From Lineus longissimus (taxonomy: Eukaryota > Nemertea > Pilidiophora > Heteronemertea > Lineidae): 64,000 nucleotides of DNA. The notes under the pieces were generated by a model. The model was not told the DNA's origin. It saw only the letters and a program-made list of their open reading frames with translations, and ran no database searches. This document shows, piece after piece, positions 14,227-25,297 of this stretch (positions are counted from its first letter, which is position 1; every line of letters starts with the position of its first letter). Where the stretch lies: positions 9,016,953 to 9,080,952 of the forward strand of contig NC_088324.1 in the NCBI RefSeq assembly GCF_910592395.1, given 5' to 3'. Both the position numbers and the translations under genes were made by a program.

Positions 14227-14470
14227 GGAAGTGACTACTTGGCAAGCCCGGCTTACCAAACAGCGACTTTTTCTTGTCCTGAATGGAGAGCCGAACTCAT
14301 TAATATCAAAGTAAAGTCTCCAGCTCGCCAAACAGGGTAGATATTTTACCTGTTTGGCAAGCCCGGCTGGCCGAACAGGGTGGCTTTTTAGTGCTGTTTG
14401 GCAAGCGGCTTTCCAAACAGGACAAAAAGAGATGCCTGTTCGGCGAGCGGCTTGCCAAATAGACCCGGCC
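14227..14470 (+). mobile_element. Family A MITE copy 3, perfect 9-bp target duplication
   Basis: Full-length copy flanked by TTCATTTTT on both sides. It has GGGTAGATATTTTACC in place of the longer T-run of other copies. It is non-coding; the 129-codon minus-strand frame across it comes from the repeat. Confidence 0.92.
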
Positions 14471-15312
14471 TTCATTTTTACCAACGGATGAAGGTGCACC
14501 TGTTGCGAATTGGATCAAAAGCGGGTTTGACATGTTTGAATCTATCTGTAACATCTTGAACGCTTATCGACGAACCTTCATTGGTGCTGTTGTGCACGAC
14601 AAGTTTTGGCTGGACTGTCAAGTCTTGTTCAGTTTTGGGTAGTCCCGTCGAAGGGTATCGGGTCCGTGCTAATAAACATTGCTTTAAGGACCATTGCATC
14701 GAATGGCGCTAGACTGGGGTTTATGGTTGAGGGAGTGTGATTGTAGGGGGACAATGTTGTAATCGAAATCATGGCCCCATAAATCAAAGACTGACCTATC
14801 TCGAGGACCTAATTCCATCACAGCATGTTACATCTCTCATTCTGTGTTACAAACAGCGCGCATACGTATGACTTTCCATTTGCAGCACATGTTGATAAAA
14901 ATCAATCGGGCAATTTAAAGATTCAGAGGTAGAGAATATCGATACTGTACAGGCCTATCGCATGAAAAGCATGATGCAGTTCAGTCAACAGGTGTAAGTT
15001 CCCACTCGATATTTCGATCGGCCACTGGGCCTACGGATATACAACAAAGCACTTTTACATTGTCCAACGCGCCATTGCAATGTAAACACATTTACCATCA
15101 AAGCCATCACGAATAGCATCGGCAGAAATTTCGTGAAAAAATGGTAAGTAGTACAGTATCATAGATTCTTTTTGGCTCATCGTAGGGGAGTCTATACAAC
15201 ACCGCTGTGTCCGTCGTTGTCGTCGTCATTGTCTGTATCCTGTTTCAAAAACAGTGGCACGTTTCTTTACCGCTGCAGTTATCAACTTAAAACTTTGTAC
15301 ACAAGACCCCTC

Positions 15313-15655
15313 AGGTATAATGATAATAATAATAACAATAATATAATAATAATAATAATACATTTTAATTAATAATTAAGGCCATCGGCCCCTTACAATC
15401 ATACAAATTATTATATCAAGCAATACAACTCAAGATGACAAAACAAAGTAATACAATTAGAATTCAAGTCTTCTACCCCTACTCTTGTATAGAAAAACTG
15501 ACAAATTATGCAAGGTTTCTGCACACTTACTATTCATTAAGGAGACAAAGGAATACATCGTCGGCTCGGAGAAAGGTAACAATCTGGTACAAAGATATTG
15601 CAAAAATACACGCATACATTCAAAACATGAACTAGCTATCAGCAAGAGCTTGCGG
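15313..15655 (-). mobile_element. Possible 3' tail of a LINE-like retroelement
   Basis: Read on the minus strand, a unique segment ends in GGGGCCGATGGCCTTAATT followed by an (ATT)n/(ATAAT)n tract at 15316-15370. A GGCCGATGGCC word followed by an AT-rich microsatellite is common at the 3' end of non-LTR retroelements. No reverse transcriptase is present, so this is at most a truncated copy. Confidence 0.3.
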
Positions 15656-16090
15656 CGGTGAAGTGCAGGAAAGCAAAATGACTAGTTGGTGAAATGGGTA
15701 GGGTTTTAATGCACAGAGAAAATGCATTGACTTTGTGAATATTCAAGATTGAACGATTTGAACCTCATGTCGCTACCAAGCGTAACGTGACTGCATATCC
15801 TAACTGTGAAGATGCTCCACCATATATCTCATCGTTCTGATGAGACGTCCATGTCGTCTGTATCCTGTTTCAAAAACAGTGGCATGTTTCTTAACTGTTG
15901 GGACCCTCTAGGTCAGGTGACCTCAGACATTGATTTCGGCCCGATCTAATTCTTGACTTTGCCATTTCTAGGCCAATATTGAAAACCTAAAAAGTGTGAT
16001 ATCCCTTTTTATAGGTGAATCGTTTTCGATAATATTTTTATGGCAGGTTCTCCAACCAAGGATACATCAGATATCGTACAGGTTTTTGAT

Positions 16091-16160
16091 TTGTCTGTCA
16101 GTCGTCGTAGTCGTCGTAGTCGCCAGTCGTCGTAGTCGTCGTAGTCGTCAGTCGTGAGTC
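16091..16160. repeat. GTCGTA microsatellite
   Basis: Tandem GTCGTAGTCGTC triplets with small variations, inside the diverged repeat block. Confidence 0.8.
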
Positions 16161-16550
16161 GCCCGTTGTTCGTCATCGTCTGTCGTCGTTCGTCGTCGTC
16201 TGTATCCTGTTTCAAAAACCGTGGCACATTTCTTAACTGCTACATGTGAGGCTATGAACTTGAAACTTTGTACACATGACCCTCCAGGTCAGATGACCTC
16301 AGACACTGATTTCGGTCCGATCTAATTCTTGACTTAGCCATCAGCAGGCCAAAAGTGAAAACCTAAAAAGTGTGATATCTCTCTTATAAGTGAATCGAAT
16401 ACACATGACTCCCTACGTCAGATAACCTCGGACAACGAATTCCGGTCCAATCTTATTCTGAAATTCAAAACTGAAAGGGTGAAAAGTGCAATATCTCGCT
16501 AATCAGTAACTTGCTTTCAATAATATTCTTATGGTAGATACTCCTACCAT

Positions 16551-17331
16551 ATTGCGACTGGGTTTCCTGTGTCAGACGGCGGAACCACATTCGACTCACT
16601 CACTATCTGCTCTATTAGAGAACTACTCTGATCAGACGATTAAAGCATAGCATACATATTCTGACCAGAATACTGACCATTAAAAACATTGATAAAGATT
16701 TGAAGTGCCTAGGCTCGTCAAAGACATCCGAGACAAAAATTAAAGTCTTGTGTTTATAAGTCACGGGGTTGACGGCTTTTTCACCCTTCCCCCACTCCCC
16801 CCGTGCGAACGTATCATTAGATAAAGCCAGGTCCTTGAGATCGTGATGGAATGTCAACAGAAATTGCAAGCAAATGCCAGGGAGACCACTATCTGACATC
16901 CATAACAGCTTGCTTCCCTCTTCAACTAGTTACAGTCGGTGTGACACAACAGGCGAGTATAGTGGTTGCCATATTGATTGATTTATAACATCATTTGAAA
17001 TATATCCCATCAAGAAAAATATCAACAACGACAAGAGAGTCCTTCCTCTCCTTGAATACGCTCCAACACCTTTGGATCCCTACCACAAGAAAGACCTAGG
17101 CTGTCCTGTGTCTGGACGTTATGCAGTTGGCTGAAGCATAATCTGTTCTGATCAGAGGATTGCGGCTGGGTTCCCTGTGTCAGACGGTGGAACCACATTC
17201 GACTCACTATCTGCTCTATTAGAGAACTGCTCTGGTTGCCAGACTGGCCCAGAGGATTGCGGCTGGGTTTCCTGTGTCAGACGGCGGAACCACATTCGAC
17301 TCACTATCTGCTCTATTAGAGAACTACCCTG
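16551..17331. repeat. Three copies of a 75-80-bp repeat
   Basis: Copies at about 16551-16628, 17158-17233 and 17253-17331. Each contains GGGTTTCCTGTGTCAGACGG or a one-base variant, then GGAACCACATTCGACTCAC and CTATCTGCTCTATTAGAGAAC. The last two are close neighbours and the first is about 600 bp away. No coding role seen. Confidence 0.75.
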
Positions 17332-17467
17332 AGCCAGACATTATTGAAACTCTTAGAGTCAGAATTTAGTAGAGCCAGACATTATTGAAACTCTTCTAGT
17401 CAGAATTTAGTAGAGCCAGACATTATTGAAACTCTTCTAGTCAGAATGTAGCAGAGCCAGATATAAT
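17331..17467. repeat. 41-bp tandem repeat, 3.4 units
   Basis: Units 17331-17371, 17372-17412 and 17413-17453, plus a partial one. Each begins GAGCCAGACATTATTGAAAC and ends GTCAGAATNTAG. Units two and three differ by only two bases. Confidence 0.9.
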
Positions 17468-18280
17468 CGTCCATATCGCTTCAAACACTGTACGTACTTT
17501 CTCAATCATGTTAATTTGGATTGGCGAATCGTCTGAATTACAGTCTGGGTAATGTATGATTCTTAAAGGACGGATGAGGAAAGTGGGTCAAAGGGCCGGA
17601 TTCTGCCTTTTGAATTGAAAGCAGGAAATCAGGTCAATTAGACGTATCGTTGTCAATGGTACTGTTGTGTGTCAAGCCATTTTGGCGACATGGGTCTATC
17701 GCGCATTTTTGAAAACAGTCACTTATTAAAAAGTTATTGTCATTTTCCATAATCGGACTATATGTACACATATCTAACATGATATACCCCTGGGATATAC
17801 ATACGTTATTTATCACCATCGCAATGTTCACGGAGTTAATTCTAGAACTATTTCCCCTTGCAGATTGATGGATGAGAAAAAGCTTGACCTTCCTGACCTA
17901 TAAACCAAACAACGAGAACATCACCTCCCCTCGGGAAAAAGCGTGACGGTAATAGCGGGATATGTGCTGCCACAGCCAACATGCGCTAAAATGGATTACT
18001 ACAATTTGTCTTTTCCTAGCCTTCTTAGCGATGGTAGGTGCAGTTATAGTGAACTTGTCCCTGCATTCTTGGTTGTGACTTTGTCTACAAAGGACCAGGT
18101 CAAGTTGGGACAAATGAAAGTAATGATGATACACCATTGCCGTGCGACCCAGTGTAGAAGTAGAAGATGACCCTCGAGAGAGGTGTCCGGCGCCCTATTC
18201 TGGCGGATTGCGTCGCTCGAAACGCCACGCTGCAGTCGAGTACTGTAGGACCCTCATAGACTCTTTCTACTTTTTTTCAG

Positions 18281-18452
18281 GGGGCCAGTTTCACTGCTCC
18301 ATGTGCCCTAGCCAAAAGGATTCTTGCATCATCCAATACGACAGCCAATGACATCTACTGGGCATTTGCAGCGCGTGGGATAGGCATTCTGCTCGGGGCG
18401 GGCGCTGTCGGGATTGGAGGATGCGAGGGTGGTTGTGCTGGCATCGTGTTAG
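18281..18452 (+). CDS. MFS gene exon a
   Basis: The acceptor TTTTTTTCAG precedes 18281 and the donor is GTAAGT at 18453. It starts in phase 0 and ends one base into a codon. It encodes an extracellular loop with a possible N-glycosylation site (NTT), then a Gly-rich membrane helix. The other two frames hit stops. Confidence 0.75.
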
Positions 18453-21400
18453 GTAAGTTGGATCAGCACGGATGTCGGATGATAACATATATGTACTGCA
18501 ACTTGCTTAAATTCAAGTTAAATTTAAGATGTTCGGGCATTCCAACGTCACTGTGTGGTAAACTTGAACTTGGAATTTATGCAAGTATCAATTCGTGTCT
18601 TGTCCCCCCCCCCCCCCCTCCTCAAGGGTACGACACCTTATCACCCTATAACGACATCTTAAGGCTCAAGCATCACCCTTTTTTCACCAATGCTACTTTT
18701 TCTTTCGTCAAGACATCACCATCAACAATATATCAGTTATCACCGTCATATAAAGTAACCGAACTAATTTTACTGGGTAAGGCTGTATGTTCGACAAGAC
18801 ATCGACACATTAGCATCCTTATTCTTTCCAGCTTCGCCAAATTTTCACTAAAGGAAAAATAAATACTACTCAAGCATCGGCAAAGATTCGTGGTGATAGC
18901 TTAACTACCCTTGAGGAGGGTGGGTACAAGAAACGAATTGATACTTGCATTAATGGGACAACTATACGTTGTGTTATGTGACTGTTGGTTCTTCATTCAG
19001 AAATGACTTCCGGTAGGACCGTTTACCTCCAAACGGGATAATGCAAAACTGCAGTAGATAGGACACTAAGAATTTGATTGTTGGCCTACTATATTTGGGT
19101 CAGAGTTTTTAAGCGATATGCGATAAGAAATAAAACAAACAGTCCACTGAAATAAAGGCAGTATGTGTCTTTTTCTAAGTAAATGAAATAAGACTTTTTT
19201 TTAATCAGAAGTGTTATCTAAATATTGTCCTGGCCTTTCATAGGCCAATTTTGTTTTCACGAACGTGGGAAAACCCCATATCCTGGTCTAGATCTGTTCT
19301 TTGGAATAAGTCGTTGCAAGACGCTTAATCAATATTCTTTTCATTGGCCTAATCGACATTCTTGGAACATATTTGTAAGTCATTGACCTAATTTTCGCGT
19401 CTGGTGCGAATAATCAGATAGGAAGTGTAAATCTTCACACTCTTACGATAATTGCCGAACTCATTTAGTTACTTTTGAGATAAGAAGAAAAATCTAATTC
19501 AAATCTCACTGGGAACTTATTTATTTATCATTTGTTGGAAAGTGGTACATGATAAAATGATAATTAAGATACAATGAACATGGAGAGTCAGTGCGGTTAC
19601 ATAAAATGTGCACATGACTTAGGCAAAGATACGAGCACTTTGATTCATGAGTTAGGCAGAATGCCTAAACGCATAAATGACTTGGGCGATTTTATCCAAG
19701 ATCATTTTATGGCAGAGTAACACATTCCCCCGGAATTTTCCATGGAATATGTACATGTATAATGCATATCCCATTTATCTGACCACGACTAAATACGACC
19801 GGCGAACCTCTTTAAGATGCTTTCGTGAGAGTTTGTACTTGTAAACAGCGGTGTTTCATGACTTTGATGTGCGAAGACTGTTAGTGGAATGAACTAATTA
19901 TGTCAAATTTTTATCTTTTGAAAGCCTGAAGACCTGCCCCCTCGCCTATTGAAACATTCCATGATCAGCGTCAGCAGTTAACTGTGTTTACCGGTATATT
20001 TTCAGGAATATCTCTGATTTGCATTGCCACTGCGACGGGCTTGCTGCCTCATGCCGCAAGCCTTGCAGTCCTGATGTTGGGTTTCCTAATACAGGGGGTG
20101 GCAGTCGGGCTAGTGTTAACAAGTAAGTTGGCCAAATCAAATTCTATCAGGTACGCTATTCTTTACTAATTAATAGTAATCAATTTTTTTATCAGGGCCA
20201 ATAACTTGTAGCTTCAGTTCTGCCACCATAACAACACTGAAATGAATGGACAAATAACTTCACGTGGAGATTACTGTAGTTGCATTTTTTGCATGTCCGT
20301 ACAAATTACAGCGCTAAAACAAAGGAAATATTTCGTCACCGAAATGGAATAAATTTAACTTTCACCAAATTATTTCCGTGTTCGCGTAAGAAAGTGATTT
20401 TGGAATCATGTTTTAACGTATTTCTGTTGATTGTACCATTTCGGGAACATTTTGGTCGCGTTCGATTTGATATTGGTTGCGTGCATTAACATGGTACACA
20501 AGTCATTATCTATTTGATTTTTTTCAGTTGGCACAGCCCTCTGCATCAGGATATGGGGCCACACCCACGCTTCATTTCTCCAGTTTCTCTATTTTGCCCT
20601 GAATATCGGGACAATGGTAATACCACTAATGACGCTTCCCAAACTCCTTGAGGGTCACCACGGTACCAAGAATGCAACGCAACAAGAAGCGTGGATAAAA
20701 ACAAGATGGCCGACGCACGCCCGGTTCATATCATTATATCTTCTCCACATCGATATGTCAGAAAATGCAGGATTCTATTTCGGGGCGGTTGGCCTGGTGA
20801 CATGCTGCGTTGGATTGACTTTATGGGTCGCAACGTGCTTTTATTATTCAGAAGGAGACAGTGACGACGCTGGGATGGAGGCAGCAGACGTCGGCTGCGT
20901 CGAATTCGTCCTATGCGCGTTGATCGCCTTTTTCTCCGCCACTTTGGCCGGCCTGGCGGAATCTTTCGGCGCCTACATATCGACATTTATGCTGCAAAAC
21001 TATGACGCAAGCTTCACGGAATCAGTGTGGATAACCTTTACATTTTGGGGCATAATATGCCTGAGTATGCTGATAACAGCCATAATCGTCCGGCACGTGA
21101 AGCCGAGTTACTTCTTGCTTATCAATATTACTGTCTGCTCGACCGCCATCTTGGTTTTACAGTTTACGAATCTGATCCCGAACTATGAAAATCTCGTCCC
21201 CTGGATAGGAACATGTCTTTTCGCCACAGGGGTCTCATCAACTTACGCTGGAATATTTTCCTGGGTCGAGGCATATATCAAATGTAACGTCCACGTGGTT
21301 GCTCTCATAGTGTTTTCCCAAACGTGCGGGACAATCCTATTGCAGACTTTATTATCTTGTGTCTTTCAGTTTGAGCCAATGGCAATCATGTATATGACAT

Positions 21401-21501
21401 TAGTTGGTATAGTGCTCTGTGACGTCACGTATATATTGATGGAGGTGACTCTATCGTGTCGCCGATTGGCTGGGTATGACGAGATAAACAAACCACTTTA
21501 G
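18281..21501 (+). CDS. MFS transporter, MFSD4/NaGLT1-like (5' incomplete, last three exons)
   Basis: Exons 18281-18452, 20006-20122 and 20528-21501 join in phase and encode 420 residues to a TAG stop. They give about eleven hydrophobic segments. The first exon has ..WAFAARGIGILLGAGAVG.., typical of MFS helix 2. The third has IWGHTHASFLQFLYFALNIG, matching the WGxxxxxFLQxLHFxFxxG region of MFSD4A/B (sodium-dependent glucose transporter-like) proteins. The C-terminal half has LAESFGAYI and GIFSWVEAYI, also like that family. The protein ends ..YDEINKPL. Likely a plasma-membrane sugar or solute carrier; the substrate cannot be read from the sequence. Oddly, the helix-4 stretch before WGHT reads GLVLTIGTALC and lacks the acidic residue and Asn I would expect there. 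The N-terminal exon with helix 1 was not found. The gene converges on the torsin gene. Confidence 0.8.
20006..20122 (+). CDS. MFS gene exon b
   Basis: Acceptor ATTTTCAG, donor GTAAGT at 20123. It encodes two hydrophobic helices separated by LLPHAAS. The phase matches both neighbours (one base carried in, one base carried out). Confidence 0.8.
20528..21501 (+). CDS. MFS gene terminal exon c
   Basis: A single 974-bp exon holding the rest of the transporter, with acceptor TTTTTTCAG and stop TAG at 21499-21501. A charged loop (EGDSDDAGMEAAD) separates the two MFS halves. Confidence 0.88.
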
Positions 21502-21818
21502 GATGGAGACGTTGTCATATCGGGCTATATGGTCGAAGGAGGTGAAAATTCAATTCGATATCCATAGATCCCCCACTTCGACATCGATTGGAACTTTCGT
21601 ACCTTGGTACATGTACATAGAGTGAATCAAAACTTTTCTTTCTGCTGCTGCTGCTACTGCTGGACCTGTAAATGTTCATGTATACCACTTCTTTTTTGAT
21701 TCGGTTGACCACTGATGTCCGATGTAAATTTGAAACACGTGACACTAAATATGTACAGGTGTAATTGTTTTATTGTCAGTTAAATTATTGATTTGACTTC
21801 CTCCGATAAGATTTCTTT

Positions 21819-21824
21819 AATAAA
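21819..21824 (+). promoter_or_regulatory. Candidate AATAAA poly(A) signal of the MFS gene
   Basis: AATAAA 318 bp after the stop. The overlapping minus strand offers ATTAAA at 21816-21821, so the convergent torsin gene could use the same spot. Position-based inference only. Confidence 0.35.
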
Positions 21825-21829
21825 GCTTT

Positions 21830-22488
21830 TTGAAGACTTTGACAATTGTAGAGCCAACCAGATATGAAACACAATTACAATAGCAGCCGGATCACTCTGA
21901 ACTTGAAGCGAGTGATACAAGGTTATGTTTTCATGCACAGGCAGGAAGTATTTGCCTTGAGAATATTTCGTCCCTGTACTGAAATAGTCAGAGGACCACC
22001 CTGATTTTCGGATCTGGTCGTTGGCGTAAAGACCGACCTTGGAGCGTTTCCAATCAATGCATGTAAAAACTTTAACAAAACAAAAATGCAACGCCAGTGA
22101 CATTTGCAAAGTGTTTTTTCACCTCTTCGTTCTTAGATGTCAAGGCGAAGCTCGAAGGCCAGGCAGCGTCCGCTTCACTATTTCCATCCGTCTGTTGCCG
22201 TGTAACACTGACATATATAGGGGAAACATTATCAAATGTTCCTCATGATTCCCTTTTGCTCTGTCGGATGACAGCGGGCGGGAATCTGTCGAAGAATGTC
22301 CTCAGTGTCCCCAGCGCAGTATTTGCGGTTCCCACAAGAATGGATGGGGGGGGGGCGGGGGGCAGACAGAGAAATGAAAACACTGGGAGTAGAAACTTGG
22401 ACGTCACCAGAGGCTTAAGGATTTGCATTCGTTCTTGGGCTTAACCTTCACCTTGGGTTAAAAAAACAAAAACAATAACATCATATTT
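21830..22488. other. Region between convergent gene ends
   Basis: Likely 3' UTR and spacer between the MFS and torsin genes. Contains a G-run near 22345-22361. No exon seen. Confidence 0.4.
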
Positions 22489-22825
22489 TCATACCGCCAT
22501 TTCTATGGCCAATGAAATTTTCTTGCATCCAGCTGTAGCAAAACGTTGATCATTCTGGGGAAAATAATGCAAATTCTGCTGGGTCTTTTCGATGATTTGA
22601 TAATATCTCTTCCGGTCTACATCCTTGCGCATGCGCAGTTCATCTTCGATGCATTTTGAAACGTGCTGCCGCTCAAGGGGCAGAAATGGAACCACTTGGT
22701 CAATCAGGTCATATTTGGTGAATTCTTGGAACCAAGGATCCGGGAGTTGATGCAAATGTGGCAGGATGTCGTTTGCCTTTATTTCCCGCCTTAATATTCC
22801 GGCAGTAAGAGCTTGGTAAGTAATT
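22489..22825 (-). CDS. Torsin-like exon 3 (C-terminal lid)
   Basis: Acceptor TTTGTCTTTCAG; stop TGA. It contains the helical lid and the GCKK sensor-2 motif. The intron before it (22826-23141) has a short TTTTAAAATCAATC tandem at about 22846-22890 and a G-run. Confidence 0.88.
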
Positions 22826-24187
22826 CTGAAAGACAAACAGATACAATCTTAAAATCAATCTTTTAAAATCAATCTTTTAAAATCAATCTTCAATATGGAT
22901 AGTTATGTTCACGTGACGAATGATATCGTCTGTCGTTATCCTGACGGGGGGGGGGGCAGCGTTATCCTGGTGAGGGGTACAGCGTTTTGAACATTGGATT
23001 GTTTTGTTTAAGTTTTAAAATTTTACGACGGAATATCCGGTACATTGTGGAAAAAAAGATAACGTACGTTTAAAAAATGTTAACCCAAAGAATGTATGCG
23101 TCCCAATGCGTGCGTTGATATCAGTATACTATCATACAGACCTGTTGATTAACTTGCCTCCAGAGGGGGTAATAACCACAACCACCAGCTTTCTTTTAGT
23201 GAGCGCCTTTTTCAAATCCATGAGCGCCCCTGTGACGTTTCGTTGAATTGCTTCATCGGCGAGTTCCATTTCCTCAATTACTACCAAATGCACGAAACAG
23301 TCATTCACGCCGGCTAGGATACTAGCTTTCAGTGTTTCGATCCCAAGCACCTCTTGTTTTCCGTTCTTTAGCAAAAGATTCATGGAGGTCGCCCTACCGT
23401 TGTCATGACTACTCAAGTGTTCCGCCATGATGTTCGTCACGTGACTTTTTCCAACGCCTGTCCATCCGTGAAACGTCATCAGAAAAAAGTGTCCCTTTGG
23501 CCTCTTTAGGTATTGCTCGACAGTTTTCGAAATAATCTCATTTGCAATGTGTTGGCCATACACCCTATTCTTCAGATCATTCTTGAGTTGAGACATTGGC
23601 ACATCATTGCACTTTTTTTGTTTCTCAATCAACTGCATGCCGATTTCACAGAGAAACAATGTCATAAAAGCCATGAAAACTAACTTGCAGACGACACCTA
23701 TCAGCCAAAATAACCAGGAACACATCATGCGCATACGTCCACCGTTCTCACGTGCTGCGTTGTTTGTTTTAGATGACGTCATTTCTGGTGTTGCTGTTTC
23801 CTTCTTTTGGTTGCTGGATGAGATCAGTTCCCGCCATGACTTCGGTGACTTCCTCTGACCAGGCGGTGACGTCAGACGCCGCATGCCGTACCTGAAACAT
23901 CGTAACTGTTCAAATAACTACATGCATGTGTTTCAGAATATATTTCACTAAATCTAGATGATTGAAAAGTTATTATAGAGTAAACGATGTTATTCTCAAG
24001 TAAGGAAAAAAACTCACCTCCGTGACGATTTCGGCGTGCAGAAACTTGAAACCGTTGGAGACCTCACGGGGGATATCATAGTGAGTTGCTTCCTCCGTCT
24101 GACGGGCGTGCAGTATGAGGGGAGATTCCTGCCAGTGGCGGCGGACGGACTCTCGGGTGGCCAAAGGCCAGCATTTGGCGTGTACAT
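22489..24187 (-). CDS. Torsin-4A-like AAA+ ATPase, complete, three exons
   Basis: Exons 24187-24018, 23891-23142 and 22825-22489 (5' to 3' on the minus strand) join in phase into 418 aa. The N-terminal tail is basic, Ser/Pro-rich and presumably cytosolic (about residues 1-110). One membrane helix follows at about 112-138, then the torsin AAA+ domain. Walker A is GWTGVGKS (about 199-206). The Walker B-like strand is VVIEEME (about 260-266). The C-terminal sensor-2 motif GCKK is at about 406-409. Near the end FVPFLPLE-type sequence appears as VVPFLPLERQHV, as in other torsins. A cytosolic tail plus one membrane anchor and the length of about 420 aa fit torsin-4A rather than signal-peptide torsins (known family feature). 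It should act at the ER or nuclear envelope membrane. Torsins usually have Asn at the end of Walker A; here it is Ser. The first Walker B acidic residue is Glu rather than Asp. Confidence 0.87.
23142..23891 (-). CDS. Torsin-like exon 2 (membrane helix and nucleotide-binding core)
   Basis: A 750-bp exon with acceptor GATGTTTCAG and donor CAG/GTCTGT. It holds the membrane segment (SWLFWLIGVVCKLVFMAF), Walker A and Walker B. The N-terminal domain starts with the torsin-typical NRVYGQHIA. Confidence 0.9.
24018..24187 (-). CDS. Torsin-like exon 1 (coding part)
   Basis: The ATG at 24187 follows a good acceptor (TTTCTGTCGTTTCAG, exon from 24191), so a 5' UTR exon probably lies further upstream. The donor is GAG/GTGAGT. 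An in-frame upstream ATG at 24217 would fall inside the intron, so I chose 24187. The exon encodes MYTPNAGLWPP.. and a basic, Ser-rich tail, ending two bases into an Arg codon. Confidence 0.72.
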
Positions 24188-25218
24188 CGATCTGAAACGA
24201 CAGAAACCATGCTTCATAAGGAAATCGGGGTCTTTGCATCGAGTTGGAATACGTACACTCTGTAAGGCAGAACATGCTTTGGTGGCAAGGTCAGCTTTGA
24301 TGATCAGTCTAGAAGAGGACGGATCTCCATACCTCAGATCACCTATTAATACAAGATTTGTTAACTGGACTAAAACAATACTATGTATACAATGTTTTGA
24401 ATAATATTTTGTTTGTACCTATCAGAAAATCATATCTTTATTTGTAACAGAGACAACACACAACCATGCAATACCGAAAGGACGCAACAAGATGTATTTT
24501 TCTGAAAAACTCACCCTTTTTTCGGGTTGCACTATATTCGCAATATGAATATCTTCGGTTCATGCATCTTAACGTTTTAAGATATGTATGCTATCGCCCT
24601 GGTCATGTCCCTTCTGTACACGTCCACTTGATAAGAGCGTGACCACATTACGGAAATGTGACAAGGCATTACCTATGTAAAAATGTAATCTTTTGGACAG
24701 CATTTGAAAAAAACAGGCCGGGTCTATTTGGCAAGCCGCTCGCCGAACAGGCATCTTTTTTTGTCCTGTTTGGAGAGCCGCTTGCCAAACAGCACTAAAA
24801 AGCGGCCAGTTCGGCCAGCCGGGCTTGCCAAACAGGTAAAAAATCTACCCTGTTTGGCGAGCTGGAGACTTTACTTAATATTAATGAGTTCGGCTCTCCA
24901 TTCAGGACAAGAAAAAGTCGCTGTTTGGTAAGCCGGGCTTGCCAAGTAGTCACTTCCAAAAAAATAATCTCAAACAAACGCAAAGTGATTTAAAAGGTGT
25001 GTTTTTGCGTAGTGATATATCTCCAAGATGGCATAAAAACAAAACGACTTCAATATTTATTGATGTCCTTAAGAGCAGACAATCTAACCTATATAAATCA
25101 TTCGTCATGTTTCTGATAAGAGTCTAATTCCGGCTAACGTATCCTACTTATGTGTGCCGCGACCACAATACAATCATTATAAGTCTTTAACTGGGCCTGT
25201 GCAGAAAGGCGCGTCGTA
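24188..25218. promoter_or_regulatory. Shared head-to-head intergenic region
   Basis: About 1 kb separates the start codons of the torsin-like gene (-) and the CCP mosaic gene (+), so both promoters probably lie here, although the torsin 5' UTR intron occupies part of it. A family A MITE sits in the middle, with its right end 261 bp before the mosaic-gene ATG. No unambiguous TATA box or initiator was recognised. Confidence 0.45.
24716..24957 (-). mobile_element. Family A MITE copy 4 (minus) in the divergent promoter region
   Basis: Full-length copy in minus orientation. Flanks AAAAAAACA and AAAAAAATA match at 8 of 9 bases. It carries GCGGCCAGTTCGGCC where other copies have GCCACCCTGTTCGGCC. 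Confidence 0.88.
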
Positions 25219-25297
25219 ATGAAGTTTATAGGCCTGTGGATATTATGTCTTTTCATCGGCAAGGACCGTGTGCGAGGGGATGATTATCAATGCCAAG
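25219..25297 (+). CDS. Mosaic gene exon 1: signal peptide
   Basis: Starts at ATG 25219 (GTCGTAATGA context) and encodes a hydrophobic leader, then DRVRGDDYQCQ. Donor GTAAGT. It ends in phase 1, matching exon 2. Confidence 0.85.

Larger units (their letters stand above)
15230..16560. repeat. Diverged repeat block with three to four partial units
   Basis: The phrase CTGTATCCTGTTTCAAAAAC occurs at about 15235, 15858 and 16200. It is followed by TTTCTTNACTGC, by ACTTTGTACACA in two of the three, and by GTCAGRTGACCTC. A second shared part, CCGATCTAATTCTTGACTT through GTGTGATATC, occurs near 15941 and 16316 and degenerately near 16445. This looks like a nested or tandem old transposon sequence of unknown class. 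Confidence 0.6.
14471..18280. other. Repeat-rich gene-free region upstream of the MFS exons
   Basis: Holds a possible LINE tail, microsatellites, a block of diverged repeats and a 41-bp tandem array (listed separately). The missing 5' exons of the MFS transporter should lie in or before this stretch, but I could not identify one with the right phase (ending in phase 0) and a first membrane segment. Confidence 0.4.

Noticed and set aside
14110-14499. 129-codon minus-strand open frame and similar frames at 2015-2236, 36979-37305, 43974-44264 and 50246-50701
   Set aside because: They run across family A MITE copies. The shared peptide phrases (CPVWRAACQTALKSHPV and similar) come from the repeat, in whichever frame is open, not from genes.
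20726-20986. 86-codon minus-strand open frame rich in Arg
   Set aside because: Antisense shadow of the large MFS exon.
24188-24217. Upstream ATG at 24217 as the torsin start
   Set aside because: A strong acceptor (GTCGTTTCAG) lies between it and the ATG at 24187, so the upstream part is most likely intron.
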